Positions 53,585-63,599 of a stretch of DNA of 64,000 nucleotides are shown here, piece by piece (position 1 is the stretch's first letter; each line of letters opens with the position of its first letter). The stretch is from Aporrectodea caliginosa. Its lineage: Eukaryota; Annelida; Clitellata; Crassiclitellata; Lumbricidae. The DNA is taken from NCBI GenBank assembly GCA_020284085.1, contig JACEVL010000020.1:1-64000 (forward strand), read 5' to 3'. The position numbers and the translations under genes are program-made. Under the pieces are notes generated by a model. That model was not told where the DNA came from. It searched no databases and saw only the letters and a list, made by a program, of their open reading frames with translations.

Positions 53585-55739
53585 CTGTTCAGCAATATGA
53601 AAAACACACATACACACACAGTATTAATTAAAACTCCCAATATTATATTAGATAACTCCAATACTGCTCAAAGGAAGGACGCAACGTACGAATAAAATGC
53701 ACATTATGCCTAGCAAAGGTCATGACTGAACAGCTGATTTAATATTTTAAGATGCACAAATTGCGTTCCACACCATCTATAACTTTAAGACATGCTTTGC
53801 AGAATTAAGCATGTATAAATGATCATCTTCTTGATGATTGTGCAATGCACCCAGACAATTATACCTTATCAGTGTTCACTTGCAACGTTCAACACTGACT
53901 GCTACAAATAACTGTAATTTGAAATTTATATAGGACCATTTCATGAAAAAATCATCAGAGGCGTAGCGTATATACGATGTTAAATGTCGTTAGAACGAGA
54001 AATTTCACTGTAAGCAAATCAATCCACAGGAAACTTGGAAGAGTCACCAGTGGTGGCCCACACGCATAGGCGTAGCTACATTGAGGCAAGAGGAGGCAGT
54101 TGCCTCCTCTTGCTTTTGTTATATACCGAAACTTCCATTGACTAATGAACCCAATGACCAGGATTTTGCCATCGGTCTGTGAAATTGCCTCCTCTTGAAT
54201 TTAAGTCTCGCTACGTGCCTGCCCACACACATATGTGAAGCCCAGTCAACAGCAGTTACAGCATCACTTGTATGTTCACAGTAGAACAGTTCCACTGATT
54301 CATCAATCATCAGTGGCTTGCTCATCTGTTGGGACAGTTGGCACAAATTATAGAACAGCACAGCTTCAGAGAATGGGCACAATGCTGACAATAATGACTG
54401 GATAAATGGAATTGTTCAACTACTGGTGTGACAATCAAACTGTTTAACAGGTGGACTTTTTCATAGGCTTGACAATTGATTTAAAATGAAAACATGTCTT
54501 ACCTAGAGGACAGTCGTCTCCTGGGAGTTTACAATCTGGACAGCAACCATCGAACGGCATACGGCAAATGCCGCAGTTCTCATCGTTAGCAACCCAACGC
54601 CACGTAGCAACAGCGGTCCATCTGTTACACCCACAAATCAGATTTAAGCCTCAGCCACCCCAACACGTTTCAGATCAATTATCATTCACCTTATTCACAC
54701 AACATCATATTACCGTGTGCTAGCATTACAAAGTGTATGTGGAAAATTTTCTTTCACAGATTTTTTTATAAGCACCAGATATAAAATAGAAATATATCTG
54801 TAAATATGATAGATAAATAAAGAAATATACATACATATATGTTTGTATATATGATGAATTGCTTGATTATGGCAGTGCTTATTTACCATGCTCAATTTCA
54901 ATAGTTTTCCCAATGTATGAATGACACCCAGCTCTATGTAAAATGGCCGATTCAACTGAAATTCAAGATCTTGTCATACATCTGTGCAGCACTCAGTATT
55001 TGTGGACATTGATTCTGCTGGGCATTATGCCCTCACTAGCACCCAGCCATGGTGGAATAGAAGTGACTGCTTAGGTTATAACTTTCACTAACCTCAATAT
55101 GTCTGCAATTTCCTGACATTAGGCTGAGAAGACAGAAGCAAATACTTAATATGATAGCAGCATGTAACAAGTAATATGATATACGACACCAACAAGAGAA
55201 AGATTGGTTAACATTTCTGCATACTACGCCTAGAGTTTTAGGCGCCGTTGCAAACAATTTCCGATACACATTCTTATTGCGTGATGATTTAACCTGTTGA
55301 ATTTATCACTTCACCAGAATAGAGAAAATTAAAAATCAAGTGAACTGTTTATTACAATATCGTTTAGCTAAAGATTATTGTAAAAATTAACTTACCCTGT
55401 GGAAGACAGTTGAGTTGAAGTCCATTACGATCGAAAATTCAACGAAAATGCAAAATGAAAGACAGAACATTGAATTAGACAGATGATAATAAATCTTCAC
55501 GTTGAGGTTTATCTAGGCAGGTGGATTTGTTTACTATTTTTAAAGTACTTACCCAAAGCAATGACAAAAATATCATAACGGTTTTCAAATTTCGTAACTG
55601 CAATTAAAATTCCAGTCCTCGCTCATCAAGTACTGACTCGCAGTGACTTAGTGGTTTAAATCTATTTTAAAATGAAACGCATTTATAAACTTGTCATATA
55701 AGTTTACAACAATTTCTTACCCTTTATTCGTACTTTCAT
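53469..55739 (-). CDS. ANAPC11: Anaphase-promoting complex subunit 11 (whole gene span)
   Basis: Encodes the small RING-H2 subunit that, with the cullin-like APC2, forms the catalytic core of the anaphase-promoting complex and recruits the ubiquitin-charged E2. The product is 84 residues, the same length as human ANAPC11. Zinc-binding residues are visible at C23/C26 (CGIC), C34/C37, C44, C51, H53, H56/H58, C59 and C73/C76 (CPMC), and it ends WKFKE. The exons run 55739-55721, a single base at 55396, 54621-54503 and 53584-53469. Without the one-base exon the reading frame fails. Residue 7 is Gly (codon split over three exons), against Cys in the human protein. Located convergent to the filamin-type gene and divergent from GINS4. 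Confidence 0.95.
53925..54400. repeat. LINE-related fragment with inserted MITE
   Basis: TTTATATAGGACCATTTCATG...GAGTCACCAGTGGTGGCCC, related to 29206-29520. It lies in the last intron of ANAPC11. Confidence 0.6.
54064..54220 (-). mobile_element. hAT-like MITE, copy 2, with 8-bp target duplication
   Basis: A 157-bp element with ends GCATAGGCGTAGC and CGCTACGTGCCT, flanked by GCCCACAC on both sides (54056-54063 and 54221-54228). Confidence 0.85.
54503..54621 (-). CDS. ANAPC11: ANAPC11 exon 3
   Basis: Acceptor TGTAACAG|A, then WTAVATWRWVANDENCGICR and RMPFDGCCPDCKLPGDDCPL, donor G|GTAAGA. 119 nt, entered in phase 2 and left in phase 1. Confidence 0.95.
55396..55396 (-). CDS. ANAPC11: ANAPC11 exon 2: putative single-nucleotide exon
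   Basis: On the minus strand the sequence reads CTGTCTTCCACAG|G|GTAAGTTA: a consensus acceptor, one G, then a consensus donor. Exon 1 ends in phase 1 and the next exon must be entered in phase 2, so exactly one base (mod 3) is required. This G completes codon 7 as G|G|A. Introns of 324 and 774 nt flank it. A single-nucleotide exon has been reported in the Arabidopsis APC11 gene. Confidence 0.75.
55721..55739 (-). CDS. ANAPC11: ANAPC11 exon 1
   Basis: ATG at 55739 begins MKVRIK, matching the MKVKIK start of the family, then one base (G) before the donor GTAAGA. Phase 1 end, 19 nt. Confidence 0.9.
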
Positions 55740-56044
55740 TTTTAAGATGCCAAGAAGTTGTTCATCTGTCGCGCTTTATTTAACTCGAGTGTTTTGTCTC
55801 ACTGATATCCTTTGAATGTCATTTCTTGTTTGATAAGTAAGACAACGATAGAAATGAACAACCCTCGACCAAAGATGTTAGGCTCTAACATCTTTGCCTC
55901 GACTTTCAAGAACTCACATGTTTATTATCTAAAAGCCGTTTGGTGCTTACATTTTTAGAATCACAATGAAATTGACAGTATGGCTACAATAACTGCATTA
56001 ACAGTTTAACTTTTAAAACATTGCAAGCAGCAGATCGATTCCTA

Positions 56045-56195
56045 GTGCTCTGCCCCTTTGATCTTCTGGAAACCGGACTCGGACCTCCCTCGGACTATTC
56101 TTTTAGACAACCCCTCTGACTAGACACAGCGCTCGTGAATAAGCTGGTGCCCTGAGCTTCGCCTTCGAGTGGCGCTTTAGAAGTTTGGAGATTAT
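56045..56195 (+). repeat. LINE tail fragment joined to the RT fragment
   Basis: GGACCTCCCTCGGACTATTC...GCTCGTGAATAAGCTGGTGC...GGAGATTATGATTACAG. A related copy is at 62400-62610. Confidence 0.6.
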
Positions 56196-57204
56196 GATTA
56201 CAGACCTCCTATCAACAAACGACTATGTCACGTTGATTTCCCTAGATTTTTCAAAAGCTTTTGACTCTGTGCGCCATTCCACCCTTGCACAAAAGCTTTC
56301 CCAGCTGGAAATCCCAGATCATATCTACAATTGGCTGGTTGAATTTTTGCAAGACAGAAAACACTTGACATGCTTCTCCAGGCTGAAATCAACCATTGCA
56401 TCCATCAACGCCAGCGTTGTTCAAGGCTCTGGGGTAGGCCCATCATCTTACATCGCCGATGCCTCGGATTTGCACCCAGTCAATCCTCAGAACTTGATCA
56501 GAAAGTATGCGGATGACACTTATTTATATAGCCTTATAGGTGCCTCCATGAGGAGTTCCACTCTGCAGGAGTTGGAAAATGTATCGGAATGGGCCGTGAG
56601 GAACAATCTACGACTCAACGAGAGCAAATCCCAGGAAATGATCATCCACCGTCGACGTGTCAAAGGAACATCTGACCCACCTACCTTAGGAATCGTGAGA
56701 GTAACGTCAATGCTCATGCTCGGAGTGACAATTGCAAACGATCTTAGTGCTTCTTCCCATGTCAACAGGATCCTAAGTGCATGTTCTGGTTCGCTCCACG
56801 CTCTCAGAGTCCTCAGGGCACACGGTCTCCCTCCGACAGCGCTCCATGAAGTTGCACGTGCAACTACCATCTCTCGCCTTCTCTATGCCTCCCCTGCTTG
56901 GTGGGTATTCACCACCGCAAGTGACCGACTAAAACTCCAACGTTTCCTGCAAAGGGCCAAACGACTGGGCTACCTTCCTCCTCAACAACAGGATTTAGAC
57001 CGAATGATGGAAGAAGCAGATGTCAAACTCCTGCTTGCGGTCAACCGGAACTCACAACATGTGCTTAGAGGCCTCTTTCCTCCGACCGTTTGTAGGCCTT
57101 ATGCTCTGCGCCCTAGACCTCATGAATATGAACTCCCAAAAAAAGATGACCACAATTTCATCTCTAGGGTTCTATATCGTACCATTCGGGATGTTAAGTT
57201 TTAA
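56196..57204 (+). pseudogene. Non-LTR retrotransposon reverse-transcriptase, 5'-truncated
   Basis: An uninterrupted frame of over 330 codons to TAA at 57202. It contains LDFSKAFDSVRH (block A), VQGSGVGPSSY (block B) and RKYADDTYLY (catalytic aspartates), followed by the thumb and C-terminal region. The endonuclease and N-terminal RT blocks are missing, and the 5' side joins a different repeat. The 3' UTR ends near AATAATAAACG (57300-57312). The open frame suggests it is fairly young; it is not a functional element. Confidence 0.9.
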
Positions 57205-57405
57205 CTCTCAATCCTGACTATAGGCATAAACTTATAGTTTTTCATTTCATTACTTTCATTATCTCATGTAAACAGGTTGCGGTATGTCAACTTTGTATCT
57301 TAATAATAAACGAAATCTACTATTACGATTTGTGTCGAAGCAGTAGATCGATGCCTACTGTCGGTGTCAAGGCGAGAACATTGGTCGATGGCGCACAGTT
57401 CTAAG

Positions 57406-58324
57406 CAGTGTGACCACTCCTTGAGATTTTCCCCAAGATCTTGGGATTTTGGGGGTCAGACTTGGGATCTGGGGATTTTGTTTAGCAATCTTGGGATTTT
57501 TTTCTAAGGTCTACACTCTACAGGCTACTTTTTACGATACTTTTCGACCGCGGCAGCGAATCAGATTAGAAAAAACCTCATTGGGTCTGTCTGAAAGACG
57601 TTTTTTTTTTATTATTGTTACTTATAATAAAATAATAATAATATCTTTTCTTTAATTTAGCGCCTGACAAACGCACTGCGCTGTACATTTACATGTTATG
57701 CAATTGAAACAATCTTAACTAGTTAACTACTAGTTAACTACTACCGGTGGCGCGTTGGATAACATCTGGCGAAGAGTGCGAGAGGTACCGAGTTCGAGCC
57801 CCGTTAGGGCGGATTTGCTTTGTAGGCTGCTATTAGCGCCGTGTATTACAGGCTGTCTGTTCTGTTAGTAGTTAACTAGTTAAGATTGTTTCAATTGCAT
57901 AACATGTAAATGTACAGCGCAGTGCGTTTGTCAGGCGCTAAATTAAAGAAAAGATATTATTATTATTATTATTATTATTAACAGAACAGACAGCCTCAGT
58001 CAAATTGGAGCAGCCTACAAAGCAAATCCGCCTAACGGGGCTCAGTACCTCTCGCACTCTTCGCCAGATGTTATCCAACGCGCCACCGGAGCCCCCCAAT
58101 AAACAAATGTTGTAATTGGTTAATTTAATGTTATGCTCCAGGTTGTCATTTGCCAATTCTTAGCTAGGCATTTTTGTGAATAATTGTGATTGTTAAAACG
58201 CATTTCATATTTCAGCGAACTTTTTCCTTTTCAGTAACTTGGGATATTTGGTCCACTTTTGGCCAATCTGGGGATTTATCTGGCAAGAGCTTGGGATTTC
58301 TGAAAATGGAGAGTGGTCGCGCTG
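57406..58324. mobile_element. hAT-type non-autonomous transposon, 8-bp target duplication
   Basis: Ends CAGTGTGACCACTCC and GGAGAGTGGTCGCGCTG are imperfect inverted repeats, flanked by GTTCTAAG at 57398-57405 and 58325-58332. Inside near both ends are CTTGGGATTT repeats. No transposase is present, and a SINE cluster is nested in it. It ends 77 bp before the GINS4 ATG. Confidence 0.88.
57640..58095. mobile_element. Nested palindromic SINE cluster
   Basis: The order is SINE tail (reverse, 57640-57730), a head-body-tail copy (forward, 57740-57960) and body-head (reverse, 57975-58095). The two tail segments are nearly perfect complements over about 90 bp. The forward head contains GAGGTACCGAGTTCGAGCCC. 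Confidence 0.85.
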
Positions 58325-58401
58325 GTTCTAAGTATCAAGAACTGTAGTAAGTTTTCGCGCAATATTGACGTTAGATTTAATTTTAGTTATTTATATAAAT
58401 A

Positions 58402-58488
58402 ATGGCAAATAATTCGCTAGAATTAGGAGATGAGAGTTTTGATGAAGAACCTCTTACAGCTGCCCAGGTTCTGTCAAAGTTAGAAAGA
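58402..58488 (+). CDS. GINS4: GINS4 exon 1
   Basis: ATG at 58402, MANNSLELGDESFDEEPLTA then AQVLSKLER, donor AGA|GTACGA, phase 0, 29 codons. Confidence 0.9.
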
Positions 58489-61400
58489 GTACGATGACAT
58501 CTTACATTCTTTATTTGCTAACAGTGTGAAATTTGCGTAAATGTGTACATCTAGGGAACGTCTACCACAAGTGCATAGCATTCGCCAGTTATGTTAAATC
58601 GCCTTTTTCATCGCTGTTATTCACCGTGCGATTTATGATGTATATTATTCAAATGTTGTTCAGAGAAAATATGTGCCAATATTTGGCATACTCTTCTGAT
58701 ATCCTTTTCAGATTTCATTTAAGAAGAGTTCATGCCCTTTGCATAATAAACGGCCAAGTCTTTTCCTGTTTTAGAAAAGTCATCTTCAGGAACCAGTAAA
58801 TCTGAAATTTATAGCCTAGCAAACCTTGATTGCACCTATGTCATATGTATGTATGTATGTGCACTTGTTATAGCGCCCCTTCAAGATTTCTACTCAGAGG
58901 CGCTCCCGACTACAGCGCGGACACTGAATCGAAGTTTCACGCCGAAACGCATGAGCAATTGCGAGTGAAGGACTTGCCCAGGGTCCCTATGCAGCGGCTT
59001 GAGGTGGATTTGAACTCGCAACCCTCCGGCTGCAAGGCACCGAACATACCCCTACACCACCGCGCCCCATGCGTATCTTCGAGAAACTATTGCCTGTTGC
59101 CATTTCTGCTCCCATCGTGCCTTCTCGTGTGTTGAACCGTCCTCCTGGAACAGTCTGCCATGCACTTATGTACTGTTGCCTTTGACTTTGTGCAGCATAC
59201 ATTTGCTAACTGTCTTAAAACACAGTTGTTTAGATCTGTTAGAAAGTCATAGGTACAGAACCTTTGTGAGTTACTTAAATGTGCAATATTAAGTGTTTTC
59301 ATACATACACACATACATACATTGAGGTGTTCATGAATTGTGACTATACACAGTCTTTTGTCATGGAAAAGCTCTGGCACTTTTCAAAATCACATATCCA
59401 AATTGATTGATTTTACACCACATTTTTACAGAAAAACATTGTCTTAGTCTGTGAAGTCATATCAGTACCACATGCATGCATGCACGTATGTTGTAGATAA
59501 CTACTTAGCACCATTTTAGCACTCGGCAGCAGCTTGCGAAGCTAGACCTATCCACCATTGCTTCAGACTTCCCTCAATTTGTCTTTTCCTCTGTTGTCCG
59601 TGACCTTGGAGTTACACTGGACCAAGAGTTAACCTTTGCCCCTCATATAAACCGCCTCTGCCGTATTCTTACTATCAGTTACGCCAGTTCCGCACTGTTG
59701 CTCGCTCACTTACTTCGAACTCCACCGCTCATCCACTCTTTTATCACAGTCCGACTTGATTACTGTTGCTCACTCTATGCTGGTCTCCCAGCTGGTCGGT
59801 TGGGGTGCCTGACCCGTGTCCTGCGCTCTGCTGCACGCCTATGCGGACGTATTCCCAAATTTGGCCACGTCTCAGGTCATATGCTGGATGTGCTTCATTG
59901 GCTCCCTCTACTGCAGCGGATCTCGTATCGGATGATCTCTTTGGTCTGACGGTCCTTGCTGGGTCTAGCCCCTGCCTATCTACGCGACCTCTGCTGCCCT
60001 ACCTTGGGTGCTCCGGGTCGTCGCTCTCTCCGCTCTACTGAGCGGGCGTGCTCATGGTCCCTTTTGCCCGCACAGCTACTAAGCAGAATCGCGCCTTCTC
60101 AGTGGTTGGCCCCTCCCTCTGAAATGGGCTCCCTTTGGCACTGCGATTGCATCCCAGAATCCACTCTGAATCTTTCTATTCTTGCCTCAAAACTGTCCTT
60201 TTCAGCCGTGCTGGGGTCGGGAGCGCTCCTGAGTAGTAACCTTGAAGGGGCGCTATATAAATCTTTGTAATGAATGAATGAATGAATGAACTACTTAGCA
60301 CCATTTTAGAACATGTCAGAGATGCCAAAGCATGGGCATCTAACAAATCTAAAGAGATGAGCTGACAATGTTTAATTATGTTACTGGTATATTTTTTACA
60401 GTAACCTTAATTTAAAGTCTGATTGATGGCTTGTGATCATACAGATTTTGTAGATGCCAGAGTTATTTTTAGTTTCTAATTGCAGGCATGGCTTAATGAG
60501 AAATTTTCTCCTGAGCTCCTGCCTAACAAATCAGAGATTGTGGACTGTGTGATGGAACAGCTTCATGAAATGCAGCAGAATATTGACAGAGCGAAAAAGG
60601 GTGACTTCAAAGTTGGAATTCATAAAATGGAGGTGCGATTGTTAATACATCATGCTATGAGAAATGTGAACAAGTGGTTTAAAGTTGAAAAGTGCAGTTT
60701 CCTTAACAAAAAAGAAGTCTGTGACTTAATGAGTTTGGATATTTTCTAGAACTGACTGCTGATGTTATGTCTGTAATATTACTTCTCAGCTTTAGTCTGT
60801 TGCATCTAAATAAATGGAAGATCAGTTTCTTTTAATTAGCCTTGAAAGGCAACCATGTATGTTAATGAGAGTAAAGTCAGTTTACTTACTTATTGCTCAT
60901 TGGTGCTAGCTGGACTGAAGTCTTAACAATTAATTCTCATTTTGCTCTTCCAGGATTTGAGACAGTGACTGATGCGTTAGCATTGACATTTGCATAGTCC
61001 AGTATTTCAACAAACAGTTGTCTTTCATTCTGTTGGTCATGCTACTATACTCCAAAAACTCTGGGACACTACTTTTCTAAATACATTTGTTCACAGTAAG
61101 GGCTCCATCAGTTAGGCTAAATCAGTTCATGGCAAGTTTTCTCGTAAGAAACATGGTTTGTCAACCTTACTGAATCTGACACATTTGTCCTGATTTGGTT
61201 TAGTTTTTCTTATTCAGCTCGACAGAATACGTTACATCTTGAGCAACTACTTGAGGACAAGATTACATAAGGTAAAACTGTAAATGTAATTTGATGCCTG
61301 TCTGTTTATGAAAGTAATATTTTGCTGAATTACAGCAGTATATACACCAGTCAAAACATCCGTTCTGGTAATTGAGTAGAAATATTTTAATAGACCATAT

Positions 61401-62973
61401 TTCCTCTATTAGGCCTTTATTGTTCTAACAGATTCAGTTTTGTGCATTTTGGTAATTGTAGATTGAAAACTTTACGCTGCACGTCCTTGAGAAAGAGAAA
61501 CACGACTCTGGTCTCCTTACGTCTGAGGAACTTAAATTTGCTGAAGAGTAAGCAGTCTGTTTTCACATTAGTTATAATCAACACAACAAGTTACTGAAAT
61601 TGTGTATGAAAAATTAGTTTTCCATGGCTTTATTTTTCAGTTCAAATGCAGATGTAATGCCTTCCAAATGGTCAATGTGTATTAGTTTGTATTCTATTGT
61701 ATTGTATTTGAAAATTTGTAAAGCGCTTCTATTCATTATGTTTGTACAAGGAAACTTACTTTAGCTTAACATGTTTTAGTAACCGTAGCATTTACTGTAT
61801 GGATTGTAGTTATCAGTCTTCAATTGAAGCACATTTCAAGACGTTAGCTCTCAAGCACATGCCACACAATCTACAGACTCTTGACAAAAAGCAAACAGGT
61901 CAGTTAAGTTTGTCACAAAATTAATAATAATTATATTCATTTATTAATTAAAACCGACAAGTAAGCAGTAAGATTACTTGATGTAGTAACAGGTGATAAC
62001 AAGTTTAACAGGAGTCGAATTTAACTGTATGACAGCCTGCAAGGTGTCTATCTGTCCGCTGCTCATTTTTTAGTTGCCCCCAGGGAGTTAAAGGTAAGCA
62101 AACCTAGAAAGTGAGTGGTCTGGCTGGATGTGCCATGTCTTTGCATTCGTTGATCGCTATAGAACCCTGCATGAAATGACATTGTTGTCAACGTTCCCTG
62201 ATGTGTGTGCGGGCTTTCTGTTCATTACTTATTTGTACATGAACTTATCATGCGTTAGGAAAACCTGTTCAACAGAGAGTTTGTCTTTAGTTCGCAGTAA
62301 TAGCAAACTGTATTAACATATTGATAAGTCAATGTTAGCATTATGCTAAGAATGTTTTTGTGTTACTTTGTAATAATTCTGTGTAACACTTCCAAAGTCT
62401 CACCTCTTCAAGAATTTCTACTTCGATCCATCATGACCTCTGCCTTCCAGTTTTTCTTGTCCCAGACGGAATCATTCCCTCCCTGGTCTCCTGGCAGACT
62501 TGGACCTCCACTTGGTATCTCTGGACAACTCCTCTGACATGATGCGTTGCTTGTGAATAGGCTTGTTCCCTGTGCTTAGCCTTTAAATAGAGCTTTGGAA
62601 AATATTGAGGTTGCAATGTGCAATCTTGGCTGAGCCAGAATGCAGAACAGTTATTGTCTCTTGTGCATTCCATGCCTCTGCCCCCAATGGAATGCTATCG
62701 ACTGCCACTCTCTTTGTAGCTCAAATTCACTTCCTTCAAAAATCAGCTCAAAACTGACTATTTCTCCTTGACTTTCAAAAACTTAGATATCTGACTGTAT
62801 CTTCTCCTGGCAGCTGAGTAGCCATGCCTCGGATTCACATTTAATAACAATAATAGTAGTCTGTTTTTATGTATGATTTTAGCAATACATCCTAATCTCG
62901 ACAGCTACGTTTTTCTGAGGGTGAACGAGGATGTGGAAGGCGTCAACACAGAGGAAGAAACAGATGATGCTCG
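58402..62973 (+). CDS. GINS4: GINS complex subunit 4 (SLD5), 3' end outside window
   Basis: Encodes SLD5, one of four subunits of the GINS tetramer in the CMG replicative helicase (CDC45-MCM-GINS). Six exons give about 184 residues of an expected length near 223. Conserved stretches are LTAAQVLSKLERAWLNEKFS, DRIRYILSNYLRTRLHK, HVLEKEKH, ALKHMPHNLQ and LDSYVFLRV. The last visible exon ends ETDDAR at a GTTGAT donor in phase 2. The C-terminal exon (the rest of the B domain) was not found up to 64000. Intron 1 holds a SINE and a young LINE insertion, and intron 5 holds LINE-tail repeats. A hAT element lies just upstream. Confidence 0.94.
58843..59069 (-). mobile_element. tRNA-derived SINE with LINE-like 3' tail
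   Basis: Third near-identical copy of the 32461 and 42376 family, with a GTATGTATGTATG end; it lies in GINS4 intron 1. Confidence 0.88.
59520..60288 (+). mobile_element. 5'-truncated CR1/L2-like LINE with 21-bp target duplication
   Basis: The repeat AACTACTTAGCACCATTTTAG at 59499-59519 recurs at 60289-60309. The frame encodes an RT C-terminus (LGVTLDQELTFAPHINRLCR, LIHSFITVRLDYCCSLYAGL, LHWLPLLQRISYRMISLV). It is broken by TGA at 59947-59949 and by later shifts, and ends in (TGAA)n. Confidence 0.92.
60486..60632 (+). CDS. GINS4: GINS4 exon 2
   Basis: Acceptor CTAATTGCAG|GCATGG, AWLNEKFSPELLPNKSEIVD through GDFKVGIHKME, donor GAG|GTGCGA, phase 0, 49 codons. Confidence 0.95.
61218..61271 (+). 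CDS. GINS4: GINS4 exon 3
   Basis: Acceptor TTATTCAG|CTCGAC, LDRIRYILSNYLRTRLHK, donor AAG|GTAAAA, phase 0, 18 codons. Confidence 0.94.
61462..61547 (+). CDS. GINS4: GINS4 exon 4
   Basis: Acceptor TAATTGTAG|ATTGAA, IENFTLHVLEKEKHDSGLLT and SEELKFAE, donor GA|GTAAGC, phase 2. Confidence 0.94.
61685..61738 (+). repeat. LINE tail fragment
   Basis: TATTGTATTGTATTTGAAAA and TTTGTAAAGCGCTTC, as at 24264. Confidence 0.55.
61810..61898 (+). CDS. GINS4: GINS4 exon 5
   Basis: Acceptor ATGGATTGTAG|TTATCAG chosen because it gives DYQSSIEAHFKTLALKHMP, aligned without gap to the family. An earlier TTTTAG at 61791 would add unrelated residues. Donor G|GTCAGT, phase 1. Confidence 0.92.
61982..62105. repeat. 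Dispersed repeat, copy 2
   Basis: GTGATAACAAGTTTAACAGG...AACTGTATGACAGCCTG...AGGGAGTTAAAGG matches 39478-39606. Confidence 0.6.
62400..62610 (+). repeat. LINE tail fragment
   Basis: GGACCTCCACTTGGTATCTC...GCTTGTGAATAGGCTTGTTC matches 56080-56190. A further RT-like remnant (FKNQLKTDYFSL) follows near 62730. Confidence 0.55.
62883..62973 (+). CDS. GINS4: GINS4 exon 6 (last one visible)
   Basis: Acceptor GATTTTAG|CAATAC, IHPNLDSYVFLRVNEDVEGV and NTEEETDDA, donor CG|GTTGAT, phase 2. Reading through the donor would add a hydrophobic tail unlike the family. Confidence 0.88.
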
Positions 62974-63190
62974 GTTGATACTTCTTTCCTTCCTCAATTT
63001 ATTTTATGCCATTTGTAATCATCTATACTTTAGGCCACTGTTAGGTTAAAGCCACTGTCTATTATGTGTTTTGTAAGAGTTATAATTAAAATGTAGCATT
63101 AGAGATAATAGGCCATTGTAGAATGTAAGCCAGAATGGGGTTAGCAATTGGTGCTATTACTTATATGTACTTTAATCTGATCACATAATA

Positions 63191-63599
63191 TGTGACCCAA
63201 AGGGATCAAAATGAGTCGACTGTCGGCAATTTACATTCCTAGGAAAACAGCAAAATATGATCAGATGTCACTTTTTCTTATTTTCAGAGTTTAGTGAAAA
63301 TGGGTTAAAGAAATTTTTTTACATTTTTTATTTCTCACATTTGATGAAATTCATTGTTTTAATGTGTATTTTCAGAATTTTTTACACAGAATACTTTTAT
63401 TTTTTTGTGATTATATATTAAAATAAATGGAAATAATTTCCAGAAAAAACACATAATCATTCGTAACTTTGTCAAAAAATAAGGTAGAACCAAACTTTTG
63501 GTGTCATTTTAAAGCAAAATCTGTGGTCTTTAAGAATACGTAAAATACTCATATTCTAAAATTTCCGACATGCGACTCATTTTGATCCCTTGGGTCACA
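63191..63599. mobile_element. 409-bp TA-flanked MITE
   Basis: Inverted ends TGTGACCCAAAGGGATCAAA / TTTGATCCCTTGGGTCACA extend about 45 bp with few mismatches, flanked by TA (63189-63190 and 63600-63601). The AT-rich interior has no ORF. Confidence 0.9.

Noticed and set aside
55397..55426. ATG reading MDFNSTVFHR on the minus strand as the ANAPC11 start
   Set aside because: It ends in phase 0, giving the wrong frame in the next exon, and it lacks the conserved MKVxIK start, which is present at 55739.
61792..61809. Upstream acceptor TTTTAG at 61791 for GINS4 exon 5
   Set aside because: It adds unrelated residues and spoils the gap-free alignment of FAEDYQSS with the family.
62974..63048. Read-through C-terminus of GINS4 after ETDDAR
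   Set aside because: The residues are hydrophobic and unlike the conserved SLD5 C-terminal domain; a GTTGAT donor in the right phase is present.
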